From assembly GCA_963792175.1 (NCBI GenBank), contig CAWBVG010000005.1, positions 62,001 through 126,000 of the forward strand: a stretch of DNA of 64,000 nt, read 5' to 3'. This DNA is from CAWBVG01 sp963792175. Lineage in GTDB: Bacteria; Acidobacteriota; Vicinamibacteria; Vicinamibacterales; CAVVIG01. Positions 8,910 to 17,805 of this stretch are shown here, in pieces (position 1 is the first letter of the stretch; each line of letters opens with the position of its first letter). The notes beneath the pieces were generated by a model that had not been told where the DNA came from, did no database searches, and worked only from the letters and a program-made list of their open reading frames with translations. The translations under genes and the position numbers were made by a program.

Positions 8910-9707
8910 TTACTTGATTCTGCCGATGGCGTCGGTCCAGATTTCGATCTGCTCGCGCGTCATCGGTCCGTCGGGCGCTTCGCGGCCGTCGCGGTATTTC
9001 CAGCGTTCGATGTCGTGCTGGTACTGCTCCCGCGACAACAGCGTGCCGTAGCAGACATCGTTCTGAAGATTGGGACGGCTCACGCTGAGACGCCGGGTCA
9101 GCTCCTCCATCACCCAGGTCGGGACGTTCTGGCGCTTGTCCGGATAGACGAAGCCGAACAGGATGATGTGGCTGAAGAGGACGCGCCAGTAGTCGCCGAA
9201 CCGCATCAGCAGCCGCGGCCAGTCGAGCGACGGACCGGTTTCGCGCAGCAGGTGCAGGACGTCGGCGCCATCGAATCGCTCGCGCTCCTGGATGAAGGCC
9301 TTCGACCAGATCATCTCTTCCGCCGGCGACAACCGGACGATGACGCCGAGCACGTTGGTCTTCGGCGCGTGCTCGAACCACAGATCGTCGACGCGCGCGA
9401 TGCCGTTGCCCGAGCTGAAGATGATGTCGATGAAGTGCTCGCCGCGATGAATCTTGCCGAGCCAGTGCGGGAACGGCACCTCGGTCTGGTAGCCGAGCTG
9501 CTCGAAGGTTTCGAGCACGCGCGGGCAGTCGTCCGGCTTCACGAAGATGTCGACGTCCTTGGTGTCGCGCGGGATGTGCGCGTAGTGCGAAAAGGCGAAC
9601 GCGCCGCCCACCAGGAACGGGATCCCCGTGTCCTGCAGCTTCCGCAAGGCGTCGATGTAGAAGTCCGCCGCCGGATCGTGAATCGCACGGGCGGTCGAGG
9701 TTTCCAT
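8910..9707 (-). CDS. Nucleotidyltransferase-fold protein
   Basis: 265 residues. The N terminus has the pol-beta-type minimal nucleotidyltransferase signature: VGGAFAFSHYAH (residues about 33-44) followed by the acidic DVDIFV (about 51-56), with a third acidic patch in HFIDIIFSSG (about 90-99). The rest is helical and unassigned. Such proteins transfer a nucleotide to a protein, RNA or small molecule; the substrate here is unknown. It starts 9 bases downstream of the metallophosphoesterase gene on the same strand, so the two are likely co-expressed and possibly act on the same substrate. Confidence 0.75.
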   Translation of the reverse strand: METSTARAIHDPAADFYIDALRKLQDTGIPFLVGGAFAFSHYAHIPRDTKDVDIFVKPDDCPRVLETFEQLGYQTEVPFPHWLGKIHRGEHFIDIIFSSGNGIARVDDLWFEHAPKTNVLGVIVRLSPAEEMIWSKAFIQERERFDGADVLHLLRETGPSLDWPRLLMRFGDYWRVLFSHIILFGFVYPDKRQNVPTWVMEELTRRLSVSRPNLQNDVCYGTLLSREQYQHDIERWKYRDGREAPDGPMTREQIEIWTDAIGRIK

Positions 9708-9716
9708 CGGGTCTCC

Positions 9717-10521
9717 TCAGGATGCGACGGCGTCGGTCGCGCGGCGGCCGCGCGTGGCCGCGGTCGCGACCGGCACCGACGCGTTGGCGTCGACGTGCAC
9801 GTCGAAGACGCGAAACGGCGGACGATCGGCGAACGTCCGCGTGAGCAGTGGCATCGACACGTTGTAGACCGGCGCACCGTTTTTCGTGAGCCCTTGCGGC
9901 TGGCCCCGGTGCGCGTGGCCGTGGAACACGAGCGAGACCGGATACCGTCCAAGCGGCTCCTCGAGGCGGCTCGATCCGAGGAACGGATAGATCTCGAGCG
10001 GCTCGCCCTCGACGGTCTGCTGGACCGGTGAATAATGCAGCAGCGCGACGAGCTGCGGCGTGCGCAAGCCGCGCGAGCGCCGCTTCGAGCTTGAGCGCCT
10101 CGTCGACCGCCTCGCGAACGAACTGTTTGATGATCGTCTCTCCCCAGGGACCGAGCGCGCGTTTGCCGAATCCCCCGCCAAAACCCTTGACGCCGGCGAT
10201 GCCGATGCCGAGCAACTCGCACGCATCGCCATCCAGCACGTGGAGTCCGGCCTCGGCGAGAATCGCCGTGACCTCCTCGGCCTTTCCCGATTCGACGTCG
10301 TGATTGCCCAGCACGGCGGCCACCGGAATCCTGAGCGCCGTCAGTTCCTTGGCCAGCACGCGCGCTTCATCCGGCAGACCGTAGTCGGTCAGGTCGCCGG
10401 CCAGCAGCAGGAGGTCGGCCGACTCGGCAATGCGCGCGAACAGCGGTTGAAAGGCGCCCTGCGACGTTTTCGTGCAGTGCAGATCCGCCAGAGCCGCCAC
10501 GCGAACGACAGTCTCGGCCAT
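9717..10521 (-). CDS. Calcineurin-like metallophosphoesterase (one frameshift)
   Basis: About 268 residues once one extra base near 10075 is ignored. It has the five metal-binding blocks of the superfamily: ADLH (residue about 12), LLLAGDLTDYG, AVLGNHDVES, ALLHYSPVQ and VFHGHAHRGQ. The first three are in the upstream frame and the last two in the second frame, so both halves belong to one enzyme. The family hydrolyses phosphomonoesters or phosphodiesters with two metals, including cyclic nucleotides in some members. It sits upstream of the nucleotidyltransferase gene in a two-gene unit. Confidence 0.82.
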
Positions 10522-10594
10522 AGCGGGCGAGTTGACTACAAGAGTTAAGCCAAGCCGGCCGGCTGAGCTGTAACCGGGCCGAACCTTTGCACCT

Positions 10595-11518
10595 GTGTCG
10601 AAGGTGGAAGAAGCCTCGGCGTTGGGGTTGATCGTCCTTTCGACTCTGATCGCAATCGTCGGGGTGGCGTTAGGGCTGCATTATCGGCGGTTGCTCAAGA
10701 TTGCCGACGAGCAATCTCGCAAGGCGGAGGCGGCCAATCGCGTCAAGGATGAATTCCTCGCGAACCTGTCGCATGAGCTACGCACGCCGGTGAACGCGGT
10801 GCTGGGTTGGGCGAGGCTGCTGGCGAGCCGGAAGCTCGATGACGCGCAAACCGCCAGAGCGGTGAAAGGCATCGAACGCGCCGGATTGGCGCAAGCACAG
10901 CTCATTGAAGATCTGCTCGACCTGTCGTGCATCGTTTCTGGCAAGCTGCGCATCAATCCGATTGCCATCAGGATTCAGCCGGTCATCGAATCGGCAGTCG
11001 ATTCCGTGCGCCCGGCGGCGGCGGCCAAGCAGATCACGCTGGGCGTGACGCTCGATCAGCAGATCGGCTTCATGGTCGGCGACCCCGATCGCATCCGGCA
11101 GATCGTCTGGAATCTGGTGTCGAACGCCATCAAGTTCACGCCGCCCGGCGGCCGCGTCGACATTCGTCTGACGACAAGCGGCGACCACGTCGTGATCGGC
11201 GTCCAGGACACGGGCATCGGCTTTGGAACGCGCCTGGCCGCGCGCCTCTTTCAACGCTTCCATCAGGGCGACAGCACGCCGACACGAAAACACGGTGGCC
11301 TGGGCCTGGGCCTCAATATCGTGCGCTATCTGGTGGAGCTGCACGGCGGCACGGTCACCGGCCGGAGCGCAGGCGAAAACGCCGGTTCGTTGTTCCAGGT
11401 GCGGCTGCCGATTGTGGCCGCTGAACCACCGAGGATTATCGAGCGGCGCCAGGTGGAACGGCGCCGCTTTCCGTCCCCGCTCGTGCCACCCCTCCTGCCG
11501 CAAGGCTCCCACACCTGA
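10595..11518 (+). CDS. Membrane-anchored sensor histidine kinase
   Basis: 307 residues starting at a GTG. One membrane helix (about 9-29) has no periplasmic domain, then a HisKA domain with FLANLSHELRTPVNAVLG (His about 59) and an HATPase domain with N box WNLVSNAIKF, G1 VQDTGIGFG and G2 GGLGLGLNIVRYL. With no separate sensor domain, it probably senses through the membrane or a partner. It is followed 39 bases later by a receiver-only response regulator, its likely phosphorylation partner. Confidence 0.9.
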   Translation: MSKVEEASALGLIVLSTLIAIVGVALGLHYRRLLKIADEQSRKAEAANRVKDEFLANLSHELRTPVNAVLGWARLLASRKLDDAQTARAVKGIERAGLAQAQLIEDLLDLSCIVSGKLRINPIAIRIQPVIESAVDSVRPAAAAKQITLGVTLDQQIGFMVGDPDRIRQIVWNLVSNAIKFTPPGGRVDIRLTTSGDHVVIGVQDTGIGFGTRLAARLFQRFHQGDSTPTRKHGGLGLGLNIVRYLVELHGGTVTGRSAGENAGSLFQVRLPIVAAEPPRIIERRQVERRRFPSPLVPPLLPQGSHT

Positions 11519-11556
11519 GCTTGTCGCGCTCGGACCGGGCTCCTATCATCGGCACG

Positions 11557-12000
11557 ATGACCGCTCGCCGCGACGCGACGACGCCGTCTTCGCCCCTCGT
11601 CCTGGTCGTCGAAGACGATCCGGAGACGCGGCAGTTCTATAGCGAGGCACTGCAGCGTGAGGGTTTTGTCGTCGAGCAGGCGCACAACGGCCATCAAGCC
11701 CTGCACAAGGCGCTCGAAATGGATCCCGATCTCATCCTCACCGACATTGCGGTACCTGGCATCGACGGCATCGAGCTCTGTCGGCGCCTGCGCGCCGACT
11801 CGCGGACACACGACATTCCCGTACTGGCGATCAGCGGATACGGCGATCGGCAGTACGCGGACCGCGCGCGTATGGCCGGCGCCGATCGGATGCTCGCGAA
11901 GCCATGCGATGCCGGCCTCATCGTTGATGAGGCGCGTCGCCTCCTGCTCAGTCGAGTTGGCCGCGCTCTTGCCCGAGTTGAGAATGGAGGCGAGCCTTGA
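11557..12000 (+). CDS. Single-domain response regulator
   Basis: 147 residues from the ATG at 11557; an in-frame TTG at 11521 is less likely. It is a CheY-like receiver with acidic pocket VVEDDPE, phosphoacceptor Asp in LILTDIAVPG and the conserved lysine in LAKPCDAG. No output domain follows, so it would act by protein contact or in a phosphorelay. It lies behind the histidine kinase. The stop codon overlaps the probable TTG start of the next small gene. Confidence 0.9.
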   Translation: MTARRDATTPSSPLVLVVEDDPETRQFYSEALQREGFVVEQAHNGHQALHKALEMDPDLILTDIAVPGIDGIELCRRLRADSRTHDIPVLAISGYGDRQYADRARMAGADRMLAKPCDAGLIVDEARRLLLSRVGRALARVENGGEP

Positions 12001-12149
12001 GCTTATTGATGGCGCTGCTGATCGTGCTGCTGATTCTCTCGCTGCCGACCTGGCCGTACAGCGCCGCATGGGGGTTCTATCCGAGCGGCGGACTGGGCAT
12101 CGTGCTGCTGGTGTTGCTCATCGTGCTGTTGACCCGCCGCCGCGTCTGA
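11997..12149 (+). CDS. DUF3309 small membrane protein
   Basis: About 50 residues. The sequence LLIVLLILSLPTWPYSAAWG, then FYPSGGLGIVLLVLLIVLL, matches DUF3309, a two-helix hydrophobic protein with the invariant LPTWPYS and YPSGGLG segments. Its function is unknown. The TTG at 11997 overlaps the response regulator stop (TTGA) and gives the usual family N terminus; the ATG at 12009 is the alternative. Confidence 0.8.
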   Translation: MSLLMALLIVLLILSLPTWPYSAAWGFYPSGGLGIVLLVLLIVLLTRRRV

Positions 12150-12245
12150 CAGGATTCTTTACAGAAGATCAAGGCCTCCTTCACGTTGCCTGGCGACTCG
12201 CGGCTCGACACGCGACCACCTTTCGCGTCATCCATGACCGTTAAA

Positions 12246-12266
12246 CGGCACACCCCGGGTGTGCCG
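12246..12266. repeat. Perfect 21-bp palindrome
   Basis: CGGCACACCC, one central C, then GGGTGTGCCG. It stands alone in the 230-base gap between the DUF3309 gene and the next small gene. No T run follows, so it is not a typical terminator; an operator or transcript hairpin is possible. I see nothing else in this gap. Confidence 0.6.
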
Positions 12267-12379
12267 AAGAAGCTCAGTTCCGTCAGTGCCGTGCGGGCCT
12301 GGAACATGGCCGCGTCGCCAACGCGTGCAGCCGCGTGCAATCTGTACCGGCACAGCCCTTGGTTATTCGCACAACTGTC

Positions 12380-12604
12380 ATGACGCTCAACGTGTTTTCA
12401 GCGGGCCGCGATCTGGTCCGCTGGGAAGTGACCGCGGTCAGCGCCGACGGTCCGTATCGGCTTGGTGTCTATCATCCGGGCGGCGCAATCGTGGAGTACT
12501 TCACGAGCGTGTCGGCCGCGCTCGAGCGCGAACGCGAGCTCGAAGGCCTCTTCGCGGACTGTCGCGCGGGTTACGAGCCTGCGACGATGGTCGCGGGAGA
12601 CTGA
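12380..12604 (+). CDS. Hypothetical small protein
   Basis: 74 residues: MTLNVFSAGRDLVRWEVTAV, then a short beta-rich stretch and RERELEGLFADCRAGYEP. It resembles no family I can name with confidence. There is no signal peptide or membrane segment, so it is probably cytosolic. Its stop overlaps the start of the following response regulator (TGATG), so the two are translationally coupled and it may modulate that regulator. Confidence 0.6.
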   Translation: MTLNVFSAGRDLVRWEVTAVSADGPYRLGVYHPGGAIVEYFTSVSAALERERELEGLFADCRAGYEPATMVAGD

Positions 12605-13023
12605 TGTCCGCTACCCTGCCACAGTGCGTGCTGGTGGTCGACGACGACGAGGGCGTGGCGTTGACGTTCTCGCGCATGCTCCGTCTGCAAGGCTATCGCG
12701 TCGAAACAGCGACGAACGCGGAAACCGGCCTCGCGCTCGCGACGGCGCACAAGCCTGACGCCATCATCCTCGACCTGCGGATGCCGATTTTCGGCGGCGT
12801 CGAATTCCTGCGCCGGCTGCGCAGCGCCCATACGGACGCCGACGGTCCGGCGCCTTGCGTCACGATCGTCACCGGCGACTATTTCATCGAAGAACCGATC
12901 GCCAGCGAGCTGCGGCAGCTTGGCGCGCAGGTCTGTTTCAAGCCGCTGTGGGTCGACGACCTCGTCGACGTCGTCGGCCGCATGCTCGCGCCGCCTCCGC
13001 CGCCCGCCGACGCCGGCGCGTAA
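12604..13023 (+). CDS. Single-domain response regulator
   Basis: 139 residues. Receiver domain with VVDDDEG, phosphoacceptor Asp in IILDLRMPIFGG and the lysine in CFKPLWVDD, ending in a proline run and a short tail. There is no DNA-binding output. It starts at the ATG that overlaps the previous stop. It is the second receiver-only protein within 1.5 kb of the kinase at 10595. Confidence 0.88.
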   Translation: MSATLPQCVLVVDDDEGVALTFSRMLRLQGYRVETATNAETGLALATAHKPDAIILDLRMPIFGGVEFLRRLRSAHTDADGPAPCVTIVTGDYFIEEPIASELRQLGAQVCFKPLWVDDLVDVVGRMLAPPPPPADAGA

Positions 13024-13047
13024 TCCCGCTCGTCCGTTCTTCGGTTA

Positions 13048-13120
13048 GTGCCAGGATCCGTGTGCCGGGATCGGGGCCGGGACCGAGGCCGGGATCGGGT
13101 CGGATCGGGGTCGGATACCG
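13048..13120. repeat. Degenerate GTGCCGGGATCGG-type tandem repeat
   Basis: About six imperfect units of 10-15 bases (GTGCCGGGATCGG, GGCCGGGACCGA, GGCCGGGATCGG and similar) fill the gap before the transhydrogenase gene. The same unit in reverse complement occurs at 47718-47764. Confidence 0.7.
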
Positions 13121-13192
13121 GAACGGACCGCATCAAGGTTGTCGTCGGTGTCAGATCACGCCGCAGTTTCTGCCACTACAATTGCGGACACC

Positions 13193-14473
13193 ATGGCAAA
13201 AGACATCGCGTTCGAGATGGCCGTCTCCAGCGTCCGCTTCGGCGCGGGCGTGACGCGCGAAGTGGGCATGGACCTCGCGGACCTCGGCGCCAGGCGCGCA
13301 CTCGTCATCACCGACCCGACGCTCGCCGCCATGCGTCCCGTCGCCATCGTGATGGAATCGCTGCGTGACAGCGGCGTGCCGGCGACGCTCTACGATCGCG
13401 TCCGCGTCGAACCGAGCGACGAGTCGTTTCTCGATGCGATCGCGTTCGCGCGCGACGGCGGATACGACGCCTTCGTCGCGGTCGGCGGCGGCTCGACGAT
13501 CGACACCGCCAAAGCGGTCAACCTCTACACGACGTATCCGCCCGCCGATTTCCTCGACTACGTGAACCCGCCGATCGGCAAGGGCCTGCCAGTGCCGGGA
13601 CCGTTGAAGACGCTGATCGCCATCCCCACCACCGCCGGCACCGGCAGCGAGACGACCGGCGTCAGCATCTTCGACTACCGCCCGCTCCACGCCAAGACCG
13701 GCATCGCCAACCGCCGGCTCAAGCCGACGCTCGGATTCCTCGATCCGGAGAACACGCGCACGATGCCGCCGGAAGTGGCCGCCTCGACCGGCCTCGACAT
13801 CCTGAGCCACGCCATCGAGTCGTACACGGCGATGCCCTTCACCGACCGGCCGCGTCCGGACCGGCCGTCCCTGCGGCCGGCATACCAGGGATCGAATCCA
13901 ATCAGCGACGTCTGGTCGATGGAGGCGCTGCGCATGGTGTCGCAGTTCCTCGTCCGCGCGGTCGACGATCCGTCCGACGACGAGGCGCGCGCGCAGATGC
14001 TGCTGGCGGCGTCGTACGCCGGCGTCGGCTTCGGCAACGCCGGGGTGCACCTGCCGCACGGCATGTCGTATCCGGTCTCGGGCAACGTGAAGAGCTACCA
14101 GGCGCCAGGCTACGGCGCCGACCACCCGCTGGTGCCGCACGGCATCTCGGTCATCCTCAACGCGCCGGCCGTCTTTCGATTCACGGCGTCCGCGAGCCCG
14201 CAACGCCACCTGCAAGCCGCCGAAGCGCTCGGTGCCGACATCTCGAACGTCCGCGCCGAGGACGCCGGAAAAATCCTCGCCGATCGCCTCGTCTGGTACA
14301 TGCAGCGGCTGCGCACGCCCAATGGCCTGAGCGCGATCGGTTACACCTCCGCCGACATACCGGCGCTGGTCGAAGGCACGCTCCCGCAGCACCGCGTGAC
14401 GAAGCTGTCGCCGCGGCCGGCAGGGCCTGAGGAACTGGCCAGGCTGTTTGAACAAGCACTGACAGCCTGGTAG
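13193..14473 (+). CDS. Hydroxyacid-oxoacid transhydrogenase-type iron-containing alcohol dehydrogenase
   Basis: 426 residues. Closely resembles ADHFE1-type transhydrogenases, which oxidise 4-hydroxybutyrate (or another hydroxyacid) while reducing 2-oxoglutarate. Signatures are VGGGSTIDTAKAVNLY for the nucleotide, AIPTTAGTGSETTGVSIF, the insert GSNPISDVWSMEAL, and metal ligands in GLDILSHAIESY, VHLPHGMSYPVSG and HPLVPHGISV. The ATG at 13193 gives the normal N terminus. It is a single gene, followed by a bidirectional terminator. A general group III alcohol dehydrogenase is the less likely alternative. Confidence 0.9.
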   Translation: MAKDIAFEMAVSSVRFGAGVTREVGMDLADLGARRALVITDPTLAAMRPVAIVMESLRDSGVPATLYDRVRVEPSDESFLDAIAFARDGGYDAFVAVGGGSTIDTAKAVNLYTTYPPADFLDYVNPPIGKGLPVPGPLKTLIAIPTTAGTGSETTGVSIFDYRPLHAKTGIANRRLKPTLGFLDPENTRTMPPEVAASTGLDILSHAIESYTAMPFTDRPRPDRPSLRPAYQGSNPISDVWSMEALRMVSQFLVRAVDDPSDDEARAQMLLAASYAGVGFGNAGVHLPHGMSYPVSGNVKSYQAPGYGADHPLVPHGISVILNAPAVFRFTASASPQRHLQAAEALGADISNVRAEDAGKILADRLVWYMQRLRTPNGLSAIGYTSADIPALVEGTLPQHRVTKLSPRPAGPEELARLFEQALTAW

Positions 14474-14478
14474 AGAAA

Positions 14479-14632
14479 GTTAAAAGTTAAGTTAAAAGTT
14501 AAAAGTTAAAAGGAAAGTTAAAGAGGAAAGCCAAAAAGAAAAACCAAGAAGACAGGCGCGCTGTCTTCCTGGTTTTGATCTCTAACTTTTAACTTTTGAC
14601 TTTAACTTTTGAACTTTTAACTTTTAACTTTA
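14479..14632. repeat. AT-rich inverted repeat array of AAGTTAAA units
   Basis: The left side has several direct copies of AAGTTAAAAG; the right side has the complement (CTTTTAACTTT) in similar number. The two arms flank the hairpin at 14542-14574. The composition is strikingly AT-rich against the surrounding DNA. It fills the gap between two convergent genes. Confidence 0.85.
14542..14574. terminator. Bidirectional intrinsic terminator
   Basis: A 14-bp stem with one mismatch (AACCAAGAAGACAG against CTGTCTTCCTGGTT) and a GCGCG loop. It is preceded by an A-rich run and followed by TT, so it can end transcripts from both convergent genes. Confidence 0.75.
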
Positions 14633-16366
14633 GCAACCGACGCACTTGTGGTTGTTCTTGACGCCGTATCCCTCGAGCAGCTTGATCGTCTCGGGGAACG
14701 GCGAGATGCGCTGCACGGGACCATTGGCCATGTCTACCGTGGTCTGGCCCGCGCGATTGGTGATCTTCGGGTCGGCGCCTTTCGAGATCAGGTACTCGAT
14801 CATCTCGTTGTCGCCACGGGCCGCCGCGTTGTGGAGCGCGGTGTTCCCTTCGTGCTCGCGCGCGTTGACGTCGGCGTGGAGCTCTTCGACGAGATACTTG
14901 ACCGCGGCCAGCATGCCGCTCGGCGCGAACTTGTGGTGGTTTGCGGCGAACCCTTCGCCGTAGCCCTGGCCCGCGGCCGCCAGCAGCGGCGGGACGCCCG
15001 GCCCGCCGACCGGCATCGGCGGCAACCCTGAGATGTCCTGGACCTGACGTTCGCCGATGTCGCCGGTCCGCGGACGGCCGGCGCCCTTGGTCGTCGGAAT
15101 GTTGTGATCGGCGCCGTACGCGACCAGCAGCTTCATCGCATCGATGTCCGCGCTGTACGCCGCGCGCCAGAACGGTGTCGCGCCGATCTCGTCGACGCCG
15201 GACTGATCGAAGTCGGTACTGCGCGTACCACACCTTCTTGGTCAGGCGCGCATTCGGGTTCGCGCCCTTGTCGAGCAGCGCCTTCATCAGATCGAGATAC
15301 GAGGACTGCTGCTGCTCGAACGCGCGCGGCTGCGGGTAGAGCGCCTTGGCGGCCCACTGGCAGTTGAGCGCGGCGTAGAGCGGGGTGACGCCGTTGTGCT
15401 GCGCGATGTTCGGGTCGCCGCCCTTGTCGAGCAGCATCTTCGCGAGATCGAACTGACCGTTGATCGTCGCGACGAGCATCGGCGTCGCCTTGTCGCCGAC
15501 CGCCTGCTGGTTGACGTCGGCGCCAGCCTCGAGCAGCGCCTTCGCCGCCTCGATCTGTCCCTGACGGGCCGCGAGGTGCAGCGGGGCCATGCCGCCCCAG
15601 TAGGCGACCAGCTCGGTGAAGTTGTACTGGCGATCGATGCCGGGCTTGGCGTTCGGGTTGAAGCCGCGCCGCCCGCCCTGCGGTTCGGCGCCGCCGCGGC
15701 CGCCGTTCTGCGGCCGCCTGCTGCTGGAACAGCATCGCGAGCCGCTCCTGCTCTTCCTTGTTGAACGCCGCGAGGTCCATGACATTGGTGGTCACCTTCG
15801 TGTCGGCGCCATTGGCGCGCCAGCACGCGGATGACGTCGGCCCTGCCGTAGGCGGCGGCGAACGGAGAGCGCCGTTTCACCCTTGACCTTCTCCTTGGCG
15901 TTCACGTTGGCGCCGTGCGCGATCAGCGACTTGACCGCCTGCGGCATTGCCCGCCTGCGACGCGAACATCAGCGCCGTCGTGCCGTTGGTGGTCGCGGCG
16001 TTGGCATCGGCGCCGGCCGCCGCGAGCGTCTCGACCATCGCGGCGTCGCCGCTGCGGCTCGCAATCAGCAGCGGCGTATAGCCGCCGATGCGCGTCGTCG
16101 CCTTCATGTTCGCGCCGGCGTAGAGCAGCGTCTTCGCCAGATCGACATCGCCCTTCTGGGCGGCCCAGTGGAGCGACGTCATGCCGTCCGGCTGCGACGT
16201 GTTCACGTCGGCGCCGTCCTTCAGCAGCGCGCGGACAGCGTCCTTGTTGCCCTGGATCGCCGCGTCGACAATCGACGGCGCGGGGCCGGTGGCGAACAGC
16301 GCGGCCGCGAGAGACAGCGTGGCCGCGCCCGTCACAGATCAACGTTCTACGGAACATGTGTCGCAC
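14630..16366 (-). CDS. Secreted ankyrin-repeat protein (multiple frameshifts)
   Basis: About 575 residues over at least five frameshifts. A signal peptide (MFRRTL, then VTGAATLSLAAALFATG after a shift) precedes ankyrin units such as DGMTSLHWAAQKGDVDLAKT, GYTPLLIASRSGDAAMVE, MAPLHLAARQGQIEAAKALL and GNTALHNAAARGDNEMIEYL, ending NNHKCVGC. A glycine/arginine-rich linker (NGGRGGAEPQGGRRGF) splits the repeats. Ankyrin arrays bind proteins; the partner is unknown. It is last of three genes with the DUF1592 and DUF1552 genes. Near 15225 the expected TACGAC reads TACCGAC, a one-base insertion. Confidence 0.8.
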
Positions 16367-16368
16367 TC

Positions 16369-17801
16369 CTACGCCTTGTCTGCAGCGTCTTGGCCGGTTC
16401 GGACGCGTTGTTCAGATCGAGCTCGCCGGTGCTGTCGCCGAACTGCTTGCATGTCGTCGCGCCCGAGCATGTGCAGCATCGTCAGCATCGAGTTGGCCAT
16501 CGGCGTGCCGTCGGCGGCCTTGACGTGCACGCCGCCCTTCAACCGGCCGCCGGCGTGGCCCGCCAGGAACAGCGGCGCGCGCCGGTGGTTGTGGATGTTC
16601 GAGTCGGCCATCGGCGACCCGTACAGGATCAGGCTGTTGTCGAGGAGGTTGCCGTCGCCGTCCGGCGTCTTCTTCAGCTTGTCGAGCAGGTACGGCACCA
16701 TGCTGACGTGATACCGGTTGATCTTCGCGAATTCGAGGATCCGATCTTCGCGCTCGCCGTGATGCGAGGCGTTGTGGAAGCCGGTGTTCACGCCGCTCTC
16801 CGGATACGCGCGGCCTGACGCGTCGCGTCCGAGCTTGAACGAGAAGACGCGGGTCGTGTCGGACGCGAACGCGATGGCGATCAGGTCCATCATGATGTGG
16901 ACGTGCTCTTCGAACGAGTCGGGCACGCCGATCGGCGCTTCGGGGAACGCCCGCGATTCGCCGCTGCTGTTGCGCGCTTCGACACGCTGGATCCGCCGCT
17001 CGATCTCGCGGATGTTGTCGAGGTATTCGTTGAGGCGCTGGCGATCGCTCGAACCGATCTCCTTCCGCAGCGTGCGAGATCTGCGTGGTCACCCAGTCGA
17101 GAATGCTCTTGTCGGCGCGCAGGTTCGCGGCGCGCTCTTCCGGCGTCGCGCCGACGCCGAACAGCTGATCGAACACGACGCGCGGGTCGCGCACCATCGG
17201 CAGCGGCTGCGTCGGCGACGCCCAGCTGATCGTGTCGGTGTAGATGCAGGAGTAGCCGTAGGTGCAGCCGCCGGCCTGGTCGACGTTCTCGATCGACAGC
17301 TGCATCGACGGAATCGGCGTGTCCTGGCCGAACTTCGTCGCGTAGAGCTGATCGATCGACGTCCCGGCGAGGACGTCGTTGCCCTCGGTCTGCTTCGGGT
17401 GCGACTGCGTCAGGAACACGGCGCTGGCGCGGAAATGATCGCCGCCGATTTCCGGCAGCGTGAACGCCTCGGCGTTGCGCAGGTCGGTGTTGCTGACGAT
17501 CGGTGACGTCGTTCTTGAACGGCTCGAGCGGGCGACAGGCTGGTCTGCGACAGATCGAAGTCGCGGCCGACCTTCTCCGGCGCCCACAGGTTCTTGGAGA
17601 CGCCGAACTTCGTGCTGCCGGCGCAGCCGTGCACCATCTCCATCGCCACCAGCCGGACTTTCGGCGCGGACGCGGCTTTCGCCGTCCTTCGACCACGCCG
17701 CCCCGGCCGGCAGCATCGCGTCGAGCACCGGCAGGGCCACGGTCACGCCCATCCCTTTCAGGACCGCGCGGCGGGAAAGGTGCTTCTTGGTGATTAACAT
17801 G
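16369..17801 (-). CDS. DUF1552 domain protein, Tat-exported (multiple frameshifts)
   Basis: About 475 residues. It starts at the ATG at 17801 with the Tat-type signal KKHLSRRAVLKGMGVTVALP. DUF1552 features follow: RLVAMEMVHGCAG region, GNDVLAGTSIDQLYATKFGQ, GGCTYGYSCIYTDTISWASP, DLIAIAFASDTTRVFSFKLG and ILYGSPMADSNIHNHRRAPL. The family is almost always encoded beside DUF1592/DUF1588 cytochrome proteins in Acidobacteria and Planctomycetes; its role is unproven, though the fold is sulfatase/phosphatase-like. At least four frameshifts split it. It starts 4 bases after the DUF1592 gene with GGAGAGA as ribosome site. Confidence 0.85.
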
Positions 17802-17805
17802 ACGC

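Noticed and set aside
8842..9716. Apparent long C-terminal extension of the metallophosphoesterase through the nucleotidyltransferase gene
   Set aside because: It is reading past the frameshift in the wrong frame; both genes are complete in other frames with 9 bases between them.
13151..14455. 434-codon minus-strand frame opposite the transhydrogenase gene
   Set aside because: Antisense shadow; the plus strand carries all catalytic motifs.
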